A stretch of DNA of 64,000 nt from the NCBI RefSeq assembly GCF_016734805.1, contig NZ_JAERQG010000002.1:434001-498000 (forward strand), given 5' to 3'. The position numbers were made by a program, and so were the translations under genes. The stretch is from Marivirga atlantica. Lineage in GTDB: Bacteria > Bacteroidota > Bacteroidia > Cytophagales > Cyclobacteriaceae. The notes under the pieces were generated by a model. That model made no database searches, was not told the DNA's origin, and saw nothing but the letters and a program-made list of their open reading frames with translations. Shown here in pieces: positions 16,950 through 25,437 of this stretch. Numbering within the stretch: the first letter of the stretch is position 1; each line of letters starts with the position of its first letter.

Positions 16950-19382
16950 TCACGATTTCTCTAATTGTGCCTGAATTTTTGCAACTCTTTCTTCCAGTGT
17001 TTCAGTAGAAAAAGTCTGTCTGTTAAGTCTATCAACCATAATTGGGAATGATAGTGGTGTTGGTTTGCTTATTTTTTTATAGACAATTTCTTGTCGGTTG
17101 ATGTTGTCAAGAGCTTTTAGTAATCTTTCTTGTTCCAGTTGCTGTTGAATAACTTCTCTGTGTGCTTGTTTTAGTAACAGGTTGTCAGGCTCGTACTCCT
17201 CAAAAACTCCGTACATAATACTCGCAGATGATTGCAGGTGTTTTTCTTTGATTGGCTTGCCGGGGAATCCTTTAAAAGTGAGGCCAGCAATTGCAGCAAT
17301 ATCTCTGAATTTCCTTTTTGACATTTCGGTTTCGTTTATTGCTTTGATCATGTCTTCTTCAAGATTATGAGCATTCAGTAAATCTAAGGAGAGCATTTCT
17401 TCGACATCGAAAGCTTCATCTGTTAACAACTCAAAACCATAATCATTCACTGCAATGTTAAAGGTAATGGGTTGAGAAATGCTGATTCGGTATGCTATTA
17501 AGCCAGCCAGCACTTCGTGAATAAATCTGCCTTCAAAAGGATAGAAGTAAATGTGAAATCCCTCTTTAGATATAAATGACTCTACTAATAACTGATTTCT
17601 TTTTGGTAATATAGAAAGTTGTTGTTGCCGTTTTAGCAGTGGTGTTATCGTTTCAATCTCGATATCTTCAATCTTTCCTTCGCTGAAATCTTCTAGCTTT
17701 TTGCGAATATGATAGGCGAGCTGTGATGATAGTGGCATTCTTCCTCCCATCCATTGAGGTACGAGGCTATTCTTCTTCTTGCTCTTTCTCACTTGTACGG
17801 TCATGTCTTTTAATCTGACAAACTCAAGGTTTCTGCCAGAAAACCAGAATGCATCACCTGGTTTAAGCTTGCTGATAAAATATTCTTCAATGGTGCCGAG
17901 GTAACCACCCTTAATGTATCGAACATTTAAGATTTGATCGCCTACTATGGTTCCAATAGAAAGCCTATGTCTCATGGCGATCTTTCTACTTGTCACTTTA
18001 AGTACACCATTTTCTTCTACAACTTTTTGATATTCGTCATAAGCCCCCAAGCTTTTTCCTCCAAATTGAATGAAGTTTATACACCAATCCCACTCATCAT
18101 CAGTCATATTTTTAAAACAAAAAGTAGACTTTACGAGTGGCTTTATTTCTTCTGGTTGAAGACCATCACTAACAGCTAAGGTTACCAAAAATTGAATGAG
18201 TACATCAAAGGCAAGCGTAATGGGAATTCTGGCTTCAAAATCTTTTTGGATTACCGCTTCTCTTAGAGCTGCACCTTCAATCAACTCTAAAGAGTGTGTG
18301 GGTAGAAAATAAATTTTACTTAAAGCTCCAGGCCTATGGCCACTTCTTCCGGCACGTTGGGCAAATCTTGAAACGCCTTTAGGGCCACCTACCTGAATGA
18401 TGGTATCAACTGGTCTGAAATCAACACCCAAATCGAGACTTGAGGTACATACCACTACTTTGATAGCACCAGAATGCAAGGCTTCTTCCACCCATATTCT
18501 AATTTGGTTATTGAGTGAACCATGATGCATAGCCATTGCACCTGCTAATTCCGGTGCTTTTTCCAGTATTTGTTGATACCAGATTTCTGTTTGCGACCGT
18601 GTGTTGGTAAATATTAAAGTTGTTTTGTTACTGTTGATGATAGGTAAAACCTTGTCAATGAGTTTAATACCTAAATGACCTGCCCATGGATATTTTTCCA
18701 CTTCATCTGGTAAAATGGATTCTATTTGTATAGACTTATCCATATTGGCAGTGACAAAAACACCTTCATTTTCTACTCCTAGCAGTACATCCTGAGCTTC
18801 TTCTAAATTTCCAATTGTGGCTGATATTCCCCAGACTTTTAATCTATTCTGAGCATATTCTTTTAGAACAGTTAATCCAAGTTCTACTTGTATGGCCCGT
18901 TTGCTTCCAAGTAATTCGTGCCATTCATCTACCACAAAAGCTTCAAGCTTACTAAAGTATTTGTGAGCATTCTTCTGGCTTAGTAATAGGTGAAGACTCT
19001 CGGGAGTTGTGATAAGTACATCAGGCGGGGAATTTTTCTGTTTTTGTCTGTCTTTGGTAGATGTATCACCAGTCCTCAAAGCGATCTCTAAGTCTAAATT
19101 GAAATCGTGAGTGGCGGCTTGCATGGCTTGCTGGATATCTTTAGCCAATGCTCTAAGAGGTAATATCCAGAGTAGTTTTAAGCCTTTATTAATTTTCTTC
19201 TTTCTCTCTTGCTCCATTAGGAAGGCTAAAAAAAGTGCGTAGGTTTTACCGCTTCCTGTAGGGGCGTTGAGCAGGCCTGATTTATTATTTAGGTAATGTT
19301 GCCAGGTTTCCTGTTGGAAGTCAAAGGCTTTCCAATTTTTTTGATTAAACCATTGCAGTGCTGGATCTATTACTTTAGCCAT
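16950..19382 (-). CDS. Ligase-associated DEXH-box helicase (Lhr-core type)
   Basis: 810 residues. Walker A is APTGSGKTYA (about 40-49), Walker B DEWH (152-155), and motif VI QRAGRSGHRPG is clear; an Lhr-type winged-helix and C-terminal region follow. Lhr-core proteins are 3'-5' DNA translocases/helicases linked to repair. The start overlaps the ligase stop by eight bases, so the two are translated together. The nuclease PdeM lies downstream after an inserted gene. Confidence 0.94.
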   Translation of the reverse strand: MAKVIDPALQWFNQKNWKAFDFQQETWQHYLNNKSGLLNAPTGSGKTYALFLAFLMEQERKKKINKGLKLLWILPLRALAKDIQQAMQAATHDFNLDLEIALRTGDTSTKDRQKQKNSPPDVLITTPESLHLLLSQKNAHKYFSKLEAFVVDEWHELLGSKRAIQVELGLTVLKEYAQNRLKVWGISATIGNLEEAQDVLLGVENEGVFVTANMDKSIQIESILPDEVEKYPWAGHLGIKLIDKVLPIINSNKTTLIFTNTRSQTEIWYQQILEKAPELAGAMAMHHGSLNNQIRIWVEEALHSGAIKVVVCTSSLDLGVDFRPVDTIIQVGGPKGVSRFAQRAGRSGHRPGALSKIYFLPTHSLELIEGAALREAVIQKDFEARIPITLAFDVLIQFLVTLAVSDGLQPEEIKPLVKSTFCFKNMTDDEWDWCINFIQFGGKSLGAYDEYQKVVEENGVLKVTSRKIAMRHRLSIGTIVGDQILNVRYIKGGYLGTIEEYFISKLKPGDAFWFSGRNLEFVRLKDMTVQVRKSKKKNSLVPQWMGGRMPLSSQLAYHIRKKLEDFSEGKIEDIEIETITPLLKRQQQLSILPKRNQLLVESFISKEGFHIYFYPFEGRFIHEVLAGLIAYRISISQPITFNIAVNDYGFELLTDEAFDVEEMLSLDLLNAHNLEEDMIKAINETEMSKRKFRDIAAIAGLTFKGFPGKPIKEKHLQSSASIMYGVFEEYEPDNLLLKQAHREVIQQQLEQERLLKALDNINRQEIVYKKISKPTPLSFPIMVDRLNRQTFSTETLEERVAKIQAQLEKS

Positions 19383-20973
19383 ACTTCTCTAATAATTCTT
19401 GAAGGTCTGAAAGTTTGTTGGCTTCTTGCATGGGTTTATCCTGTCTCCATCTGCTTATTCTCGGGAAACGCAAAGCTATACCTGATTTGTGTCTTTTAGA
19501 CTCTTGTATACCTTCAAATGCTATTTCAAAGACCAATTCTGGTTTTACAGTTCTTACAGGTCCAAATTTTTCTTTTGTATTTCGTTTTACGAAAGTATCT
19601 ACTTTTCTCATCTCGGCATCGGTTAATCCGGAATAGGCCTTCGCAAAAGGTACTAATTCATTATTATTCCAAATGCCAAATGTGTAATCTGAATATAAAT
19701 CGGCTCGTCTACCATGTCCTTTCTGTGCATAAATCATGACACCATCAATGGTGAGAGGAGCAATTTTCCACTTCCACCAATTTCCTCTTTTTCTACCTAC
19801 TTCATATGGTGAATCTTTCTTTTTAAGCATAAATCCTTCAGCCTTGCGGTTGCGAGATTCCTTTCTAAGAGCTTCAAGCTCATTCCATGTATTAAAAGCT
19901 ACAGGAGCAGAATAGTGAAGGTTATTATGGTCTGTTTCTTCTATTATTTTCTTAAGTTGATTATGTCGTTTTGTTAAAGAAATATTTCTGAAATCTTTTC
20001 TGTTCAGTTCCAGCAAATCATATGCTTTGAATATTATTGGCGCTTTATCAAGGATGTTTTTAGTTAGATTTTTTCTACCTATACGCGTTTGTAACAAGGC
20101 AAAGGGCAGGGGCTCATCATTCTTAAAGGGTAGAATCTCCCCATCTAATACTGTTCCCTGTGGTAACTGTTTAGCCATTTCTACAAGCTCTGGAAATTTC
20201 TCAGTTACTAATTCTTCACCTCTACTCCATATGGAAATTTCACCTTCTCTATTGATTAATTGCCCTCTAATACCATCCCATTTCCATTCTGCCTGCCAAT
20301 CCTTTGGTTGACCAAGTGCTTTTACTTCCTCATTTTCAATGGGGTGCGCTAAATAAAACGGGTATGGTTTGGCAAGGTCGTCTGATTTATCTTCCTCAAT
20401 TATTAATCTATTAAATGTGGTGGAGTCAGGAGTCCAATCGCCCATTAACCTATGAGCCAATATGGACTTGTCTATATCATAGGTTTCACTCAAAGCCCTT
20501 GTTACTAGGTTTTGTGAAACACCTAATCGCCATCCTCCTGTCATCAGTTTGGTGAAAACAAAGCACTCCTGCCTATTAAGTGAGCGGTAAATGTCTTTTA
20601 GTCGAGCTTCTTTTTCATCATTTTCTAATTCACCAATGGCTACAAGCTGATCTATGTAATAGGTTAATGATTTGTCTTTAGCAACTGTATTTAAATTGTC
20701 TGGCAGCAAAAGTGAAATGGTTTCAGCCACGTCACCTACTACTTGATAGGATTCTTGAAAAAGCCAATCAGGAATTCCAGCCCAATTGGTAACCCATTCT
20801 TTTAATAAGGTACTGTTTACTTTTCGCTTAGGTCTGCGGTGAGTGAATAACGCTAAAGCCCAAAGTTTATCGCTATCTCGAGCGGTTTGAAAATACTCCT
20901 TTAAGGCTTTTACCTTTAGATTGGTCTTATTGGTTTGATCAAGTGCTGTGATTAAAGCTGCAAAGTCTTTCAA
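19375..20973 (-). CDS. ATP-dependent DNA ligase of the ligase-associated repair cassette
   Basis: 532 residues: an N-terminal DNA-binding domain (about 1-200), the nucleotidyltransferase domain with EWKWDGIRG (adenylated Lys231) and downstream motifs SRGEELVT, DGEIL, EGFMLKKKDS and WWKWK, and an OB-fold. It seals nicks using ATP, unlike the NAD-dependent LigA. The start is TTG at 20973, chosen because MKDFAAL is the conserved beginning of the family. The gene upstream is a histidine kinase, not the usual exonuclease. Confidence 0.93.
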   Translation of the reverse strand: MKDFAALITALDQTNKTNLKVKALKEYFQTARDSDKLWALALFTHRRPKRKVNSTLLKEWVTNWAGIPDWLFQESYQVVGDVAETISLLLPDNLNTVAKDKSLTYYIDQLVAIGELENDEKEARLKDIYRSLNRQECFVFTKLMTGGWRLGVSQNLVTRALSETYDIDKSILAHRLMGDWTPDSTTFNRLIIEEDKSDDLAKPYPFYLAHPIENEEVKALGQPKDWQAEWKWDGIRGQLINREGEISIWSRGEELVTEKFPELVEMAKQLPQGTVLDGEILPFKNDEPLPFALLQTRIGRKNLTKNILDKAPIIFKAYDLLELNRKDFRNISLTKRHNQLKKIIEETDHNNLHYSAPVAFNTWNELEALRKESRNRKAEGFMLKKKDSPYEVGRKRGNWWKWKIAPLTIDGVMIYAQKGHGRRADLYSDYTFGIWNNNELVPFAKAYSGLTDAEMRKVDTFVKRNTKEKFGPVRTVKPELVFEIAFEGIQESKRHKSGIALRFPRISRWRQDKPMQEANKLSDLQELLEKYG

Positions 20974-21014
20974 GAGAATTTTTAGACCCTAACTTGTATG
21001 AAAAGTCTTTTGTT

Positions 21015-24000
21015 TTAGCCTGGTAATTTAATGTTAAATGTAGTATGCTTGAGATAGGTACTCTCAACCTGAATAGATCCTTTCATCTTTTCAACTGCTA
21101 TTTTTACAAGGTAGAGACCTAGACCGCTACCTTTTGATCTATCCGAAGCACGATAAAACATGTCGAAAATAGCGTCTAACAAATCACTTTTTATACCTAT
21201 GCCATTGTCCTTTATTTTGATGTTTATTTGTCCACCTTCCTTAGAAATGGAGACCTTTATTTGATGAGGCTCTTGTGCATCAGGATTTTTATAGATCAGA
21301 CTATTTTCAATTAGGTTAAATAGAACAGTGTAAAGTAACTGATGATCCGCATAAATAGGCTCATTTACTGTAGAGTTGAAAACGAACTCAGACTCCTCTG
21401 ATGAATATAAATAATTAAGCTTTAATTTTATTTCTTCTATAATTTCTTCTACAAGTAGCGGAACAATTTTAGGATGTTGATTGAATATTTCATGTACCTG
21501 GGTCAATTTGGACAGCAATAGATCCATGTCTTTTGAGGTATGTTCAATCATGTCTAGATACTGTATATTCTTAACAGAAGGCGTTTCAATTTTAGCAAGA
21601 CTAGCCAAGCCTAATATCCTACTTAGTGGTCCTTTTAAATCGTGTGAGGCTTTGTAAATGAATGTGTCGAGCTCTTTGTTAGTTTGCTTTAGTTTTTCCA
21701 GCGTCAACTTAATCTTAGCCGTCCGTTTTTCAACTTTCTTCTCTAGCTGTTTGTTGAGTTCTTCGAGAGTATCGTTAATTTGAAGCACTTCTTCCTGACT
21801 CTCTTCAAGTTCTCGATTTTTTAATTCTATTTGTTCACTTTGAAGTTTTAGCTCCTCAGTTTGCTCGGAGAGCTTCTTGTATTGAAGTTCAATTTCTTTT
21901 TTCTGCGATAATACTTCAAAAGTTCTGTCTGCAACCAATAGTTTCAGGTGTTTTCTATGTTTCCTTAACCTGTAATTATATAGCATCACAATTACCCAGA
22001 TACCTAGGAGACCTGCAACTATAAAGAAAATTTTAGCCCAAGTCGTAAGATACCATGGAGCTTCAATAATAAAAGTATAGGAAGTCGGTTTGCCTTCTGT
22101 TCCATACAAGTTCTTTGACTTAAGTTGGAAAATGTATTTACCGGGAGCGAGGTTGCTGTACTCTTTTTGGGTTCTTCTGTTCCAGTTTGACCAGCTTTCA
22201 TCAACTCCTTTTAAATAGTAGGAATAAGTGTTTTTTTCTTCATAAGTGTAGGCGCTGCTGGAAAATTCGAATTTAATATTATTGTTGGAATAGCTTAAAG
22301 TTGGGATGTAGGCATCGGGTTGATAATCTACAAAAGAGGGTGCACCGGTTTCATTCTCTACACTATAAAATCCATGAAAAATGATCGAATCACCAGTTGA
22401 AACTCTGTTCATGATTGTTTTGAACGGAAGGGTAAAGTCTACATCAATATTTTCATCATATTTATAAAGGCCTTTAGTTCCTGCTATCCATATAACACCA
22501 ACTTCATCAGGGTCAGGATATATGTGATTCACAATTTGATTAGGAAACCGTTGAAGTCCTTGGCTGTCATCCTCATATTTATTAGGTGCAAGGTGTTTTA
22601 GTTTTTTGATCACTTGTTCATTATAGCTGTTGGTAGTAGCGTACCATATGTTTTGTTGGTTGTCTACAGCAGCCTTTAGAATAGGTTTTTTAATATTCAG
22701 ATAAGGAACGGGGATAAAAAAATCTGTTGAGTCTTTATTAGGGTGAGGGTTTAACTGATAGAAGCCTTTAGAAGTGGCAAATACTGCCAAGTTATTTTCA
22801 AGCTTTATAATATCTATTTCGCTTGTCTTTGGGATTCCATGCTTTTCATTAAAGAACTCTAATGTCGCTGTATCTTGTTTTAAATTTATTTTGTAAAGTC
22901 CTTCCCATTTGATGGATAGCCAGGCTGTGGAATCATTTATGTATTTAACGGTATAAGGCGTTCCTATTTTAGTGTTATTTATTAACTTTGTTTTAAGATT
23001 CTTATCCAAGACGTAAACACCATTGTCCTCTGAAGGGATTATGGTTTTACCATTTTCATAAGAGTCTGTAGTCCAGGGATTGTTAATGTCGGTAACCTTT
23101 ACCGCTACTGAATCTTTGATTTGAAATAAACCTTGGTCAGGAGCTGCAGCCAAAAATATTGAGTCTAATACTCCAAGTCCAAAAACTCTTCCCTTTAGGT
23201 TATCAACTTTAACCCATTTATCATTTTTCTTTAGAAACATATCTTCCATACTAGATATATAAGTATTACCATTAGCTTTGATGACGCGGTTAATAAAAAG
23301 AGGGAGATTATTAGACGTATTCCAATGTTGCCATCTAGATATAATTTCACTTATGGCTATACCATTTTGCGTAGATATCCATAAATTATCCTGAGTATCC
23401 TTTGTAATACCGGCAGTAATATTTGAAATTAATCTATTAGATTCATTAAGGAAATAGTAGGTGCTATCTTCTTCAAGTATTAAAACACCTTCTTTTCTAG
23501 TACTAATTGCCAGGGTTGAGTCTATTTGTAATGCATTGTATGGGATGCTTTTCTTTATTTGGTTTCTTAATAACCGGTCTAGAAAAATATTTTTAATAGT
23601 TAATTGGGAGTCATTCAAGACGAATAACTCATAATCTGGATGGGAAAAGAAATATGACTTACCACCAAATGAAAAGGGGACAGCCAATAAGTATTCTGGT
23701 TTGAAAAGAGTGTCTTTTGTAAGTATTAATTTATCATTATATATGTATTTGATAGGTTCATTTACTTCTTTAACATAAATCTTGTTTTCAGAAACAAGAA
23801 TATTCTGATTATGCCTTGAGTAAGACTTTAATTCTTTTAAATTACCTTTATGATATATATAAAGAGCTTCTCTTGATAAAAAAACTATTGAATCATTTAA
23901 ACCTTGAATTCTTCTAATTCGTGTTTCAGCATTTGTCTCAATAAATTGAGTTTTAAGCTGACCTCTTAAGTTTGATTTGAAATAACCAAATGATTTGTTA

Positions 24001-24281
24001 GAAGCGAAATAAATTTGGTTTAAAGAAGTACAGAATAATCCATTAATGACCGAGTTTTGATTTATATTGAATGGTTCATAGTTTTTACCTGATTTCACAA
24101 TCAAACCTTCAATATTGCCTATAAATATTTTACCTGTTGATTCTTGCTGGAGATCAATATTTGATGGGGATAGATTTAATTGATCTGTACTGAGGTTTGT
24201 AGTAAAGGGTGCTTTAAACGACTGACTAAAACAACTGTTAATAATAAATAACGCTATTACTAAAGTTATAAATATCCGCAT
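21015..24281 (-). CDS. Sensor histidine kinase with periplasmic beta-propeller (two-component regulator propeller family)
   Basis: 1088 residues: signal peptide, about 600 residues of Reg_prop-type propeller repeats, a Y_Y_Y domain (about 650-745, SAYTYEEKNTYSYYLKG), one membrane helix (about 750-772), a long coiled coil (about 785-860), then DHp with SHDLKGPLSR (phospho-His near 880) and a HATPase domain (NLIENSLIY, KDNGIGI, GSGLGLYLV). There is no receiver or helix-turn-helix domain, so it is not a hybrid one-component regulator. It ends 41 bases before the ligase gene. The ligand is unknown. Confidence 0.93.
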   Translation of the reverse strand: MRIFITLVIALFIINSCFSQSFKAPFTTNLSTDQLNLSPSNIDLQQESTGKIFIGNIEGLIVKSGKNYEPFNINQNSVINGLFCTSLNQIYFASNKSFGYFKSNLRGQLKTQFIETNAETRIRRIQGLNDSIVFLSREALYIYHKGNLKELKSYSRHNQNILVSENKIYVKEVNEPIKYIYNDKLILTKDTLFKPEYLLAVPFSFGGKSYFFSHPDYELFVLNDSQLTIKNIFLDRLLRNQIKKSIPYNALQIDSTLAISTRKEGVLILEEDSTYYFLNESNRLISNITAGITKDTQDNLWISTQNGIAISEIISRWQHWNTSNNLPLFINRVIKANGNTYISSMEDMFLKKNDKWVKVDNLKGRVFGLGVLDSIFLAAAPDQGLFQIKDSVAVKVTDINNPWTTDSYENGKTIIPSEDNGVYVLDKNLKTKLINNTKIGTPYTVKYINDSTAWLSIKWEGLYKINLKQDTATLEFFNEKHGIPKTSEIDIIKLENNLAVFATSKGFYQLNPHPNKDSTDFFIPVPYLNIKKPILKAAVDNQQNIWYATTNSYNEQVIKKLKHLAPNKYEDDSQGLQRFPNQIVNHIYPDPDEVGVIWIAGTKGLYKYDENIDVDFTLPFKTIMNRVSTGDSIIFHGFYSVENETGAPSFVDYQPDAYIPTLSYSNNNIKFEFSSSAYTYEEKNTYSYYLKGVDESWSNWNRRTQKEYSNLAPGKYIFQLKSKNLYGTEGKPTSYTFIIEAPWYLTTWAKIFFIVAGLLGIWVIVMLYNYRLRKHRKHLKLLVADRTFEVLSQKKEIELQYKKLSEQTEELKLQSEQIELKNRELEESQEEVLQINDTLEELNKQLEKKVEKRTAKIKLTLEKLKQTNKELDTFIYKASHDLKGPLSRILGLASLAKIETPSVKNIQYLDMIEHTSKDMDLLLSKLTQVHEIFNQHPKIVPLLVEEIIEEIKLKLNYLYSSEESEFVFNSTVNEPIYADHQLLYTVLFNLIENSLIYKNPDAQEPHQIKVSISKEGGQINIKIKDNGIGIKSDLLDAIFDMFYRASDRSKGSGLGLYLVKIAVEKMKGSIQVESTYLKHTTFNIKLPG

Positions 24282-24411
24282 TGTATAAATCTCACTTACG
24301 TATTTGATAAACCCTTTTAAAGAATTTTAAATCGTAATCTAAGGATAAAATTGGTAGGATTTAACTCTTAGCTTGCAAAAAAATAAATCGAATACTTTGG
24401 GAAGAATAATA

Positions 24412-24439
24412 AAAAAAGAGACCCTAAGATCTCTTTTTT
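24412..24439 (-). terminator. Terminator overlapping the stop codon of the His-rich protein gene
   Basis: Arms AAAAAAGAGA (24412-24421) and TCTCTTTTTT (24430-24439) with an eight-base loop. The TAG stop at 24424-24426 lies in the loop, so transcription ends almost exactly with translation and the two-gene unit upstream is closed off from the kinase gene. Confidence 0.85.
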
Positions 24440-24939
24440 AATGTTTCTAAGTATGTTGGATTATATTTTGAAGGTAACTCTTCATACCATTTAACTACAG
24501 TTTCAGCTCCTAAATTATCATAAATGTAGGCTAGCTGTTTTTGATAGCGATCTTTCCAAGCTTTAATTTCTGCTGTAGGGTTTTCGCTAACTTTTTCCTG
24601 ATAGGCTAATTTAGCCTTTGTAGAGGTTGGCTCATGATGTATGAATTTTCTAAATTTCTCCATACAATATTTATGGTATGACCTAGTATGTAGAATAAAA
24701 TTATGCCACATCTCATCGATGATCGCCAAAGGCTTATCAATCGATAGTGAAAATTTTTCTTCTTCACTAGCTTTTGCAGCTAACCAGAGCCACTTTTTTG
24801 TTTCTTCAAAAATCGCTTCAGCCTCTGCTTCACTAACATTGTACCTGTTCATAAAGCCAGCAATAACATCAGAACTATTATCAAAATCCAAAGCTTCCTC
24901 TAAAGAACAAGTTCTGTTAACGGTTTCTGTTAAAAACAT
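24424..24939 (-). CDS. His-rich protein resembling glycine-rich-domain-containing-protein-like family; partner of a small peptide
   Basis: 171 residues, soluble, no signal peptide or membrane helix. A conserved-looking core holds IIDEMWHNFILHTRSYH (Asp75, His79, His84, His89) and then FIHHEP (His101, His102), a spacing that could bind a metal. This core resembles the N-terminal segment of the glycine-rich-domain-containing-protein-like (GRDP/DUF1399-like) family; the match is from memory and tentative. The gene starts 12 bases after a 41-residue Cys-containing peptide gene and shares its promoter and terminator. No enzymatic activity can be assigned. Confidence 0.7.
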   Translation of the reverse strand: MFLTETVNRTCSLEEALDFDNSSDVIAGFMNRYNVSEAEAEAIFEETKKWLWLAAKASEEEKFSLSIDKPLAIIDEMWHNFILHTRSYHKYCMEKFRKFIHHEPTSTKAKLAYQEKVSENPTAEIKAWKDRYQKQLAYIYDNLGAETVVKWYEELPSKYNPTYLETLKKRS

Positions 24940-24951
24940 AGCTTTAAAGCT

Positions 24952-25077
24952 TTATGCTGTACATACTGGCATACAAACTGGTGCCTGATTTGGCTGTGCT
25001 TTTTTAGTTAATCTGTCGATTAATTCTTCTTTTGAAAGTTTAACCTCTTGTGCTCCCTTTGATGTAATGTTGTTCAT
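24952..25077 (-). CDS. 41-residue Cys-x-x-x-Cys peptide, candidate RiPP-type precursor
   Basis: Found by reading the minus strand upstream of the His-rich gene: ATG at 25077, TAA ending at 24952. It has a polar, helix-prone N-terminal part containing KLSKEELIDRLTKKA and a short C-terminal tail QPNQAPVCMPVCTA with two cysteines spaced four apart and several prolines. That leader-plus-Cys-tail layout is typical of ribosomally made, modified peptides. A full-consensus Bacteroidota promoter lies 38 bases upstream and the next gene starts 12 bases downstream, which argues strongly that the gene is expressed. There is no signal peptide and no recognised modification enzyme or exporter nearby, so a plain small protein is also possible. 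Confidence 0.65.
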   Translation of the reverse strand: MNNITSKGAQEVKLSKEELIDRLTKKAQPNQAPVCMPVCTA

Positions 25078-25114
25078 TTTAAGTTAATTTTATTGGTTTG
25101 TGTTGTTTCGGGTG

Positions 25115-25145
25115 CAAAAGTAGCTATCACTTTTTTAAATACAAA
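25115..25145 (-). promoter_or_regulatory. Promoter of the peptide / His-rich protein operon
   Basis: On the minus strand: TTTG (25145-25142), a 19-base spacer, TACTTTTG (25122-25115). Both elements match the Bacteroidota -33/-7 consensus exactly at the preferred spacing. The predicted start site is about 30 bases before the peptide ATG at 25077. Confidence 0.65.
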
Positions 25146-25437
25146 TAAGTTGTTGAAAATCAGTTTTTTATGATATTTATTTTGATTTATTTAATTCTGA
25201 TATTTTTAATTTTGGCAAAATTAAAACAGATAGATATTAAATTATACATGTAATTATTTCTGCTGAATTGAAAAATACAGAACTGTATATTTTTTTTGAA
25301 AAATAACTTCAATCTTTGATTAGTTATAAAAGGATTATTTCAAGATTTGAACTTGGCCTAAATAAAATAATATGTATAAAAAAGGGCAGTCATCCTGTGA
25401 TGCTGCCCTTTATTTTGATGGTTCTTTAAGATAGTAG
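25146..25437. other. AT-rich intergenic region with palindrome and terminator
   Basis: No convincing gene. It contains a perfect 10-bp inverted repeat TTTTAATTTT (25204-25213), GGC, AAAATTAAAA (25217-25226), which includes TAATTTTG on both strands; a small hairpin with a T8 tract at 25276-25297; and the terminator of the 25438 gene at 25377-25412. Confidence 0.6.
25377..25412 (-). terminator. Terminator after the HAMP-GAF-PAS gene
   Basis: GGGCAG (25384-25389), one-base bulge, CATC, loop CTGT, GATG, CTGCCC (25403-25408); on the minus strand a T6 tract follows. Confidence 0.88.

Noticed and set aside
21015-24281. Hybrid two-component system (kinase plus receiver plus AraC)
   Set aside because: The propeller and kinase parts are present but the protein ends after the HATPase domain; no receiver or helix-turn-helix is encoded.
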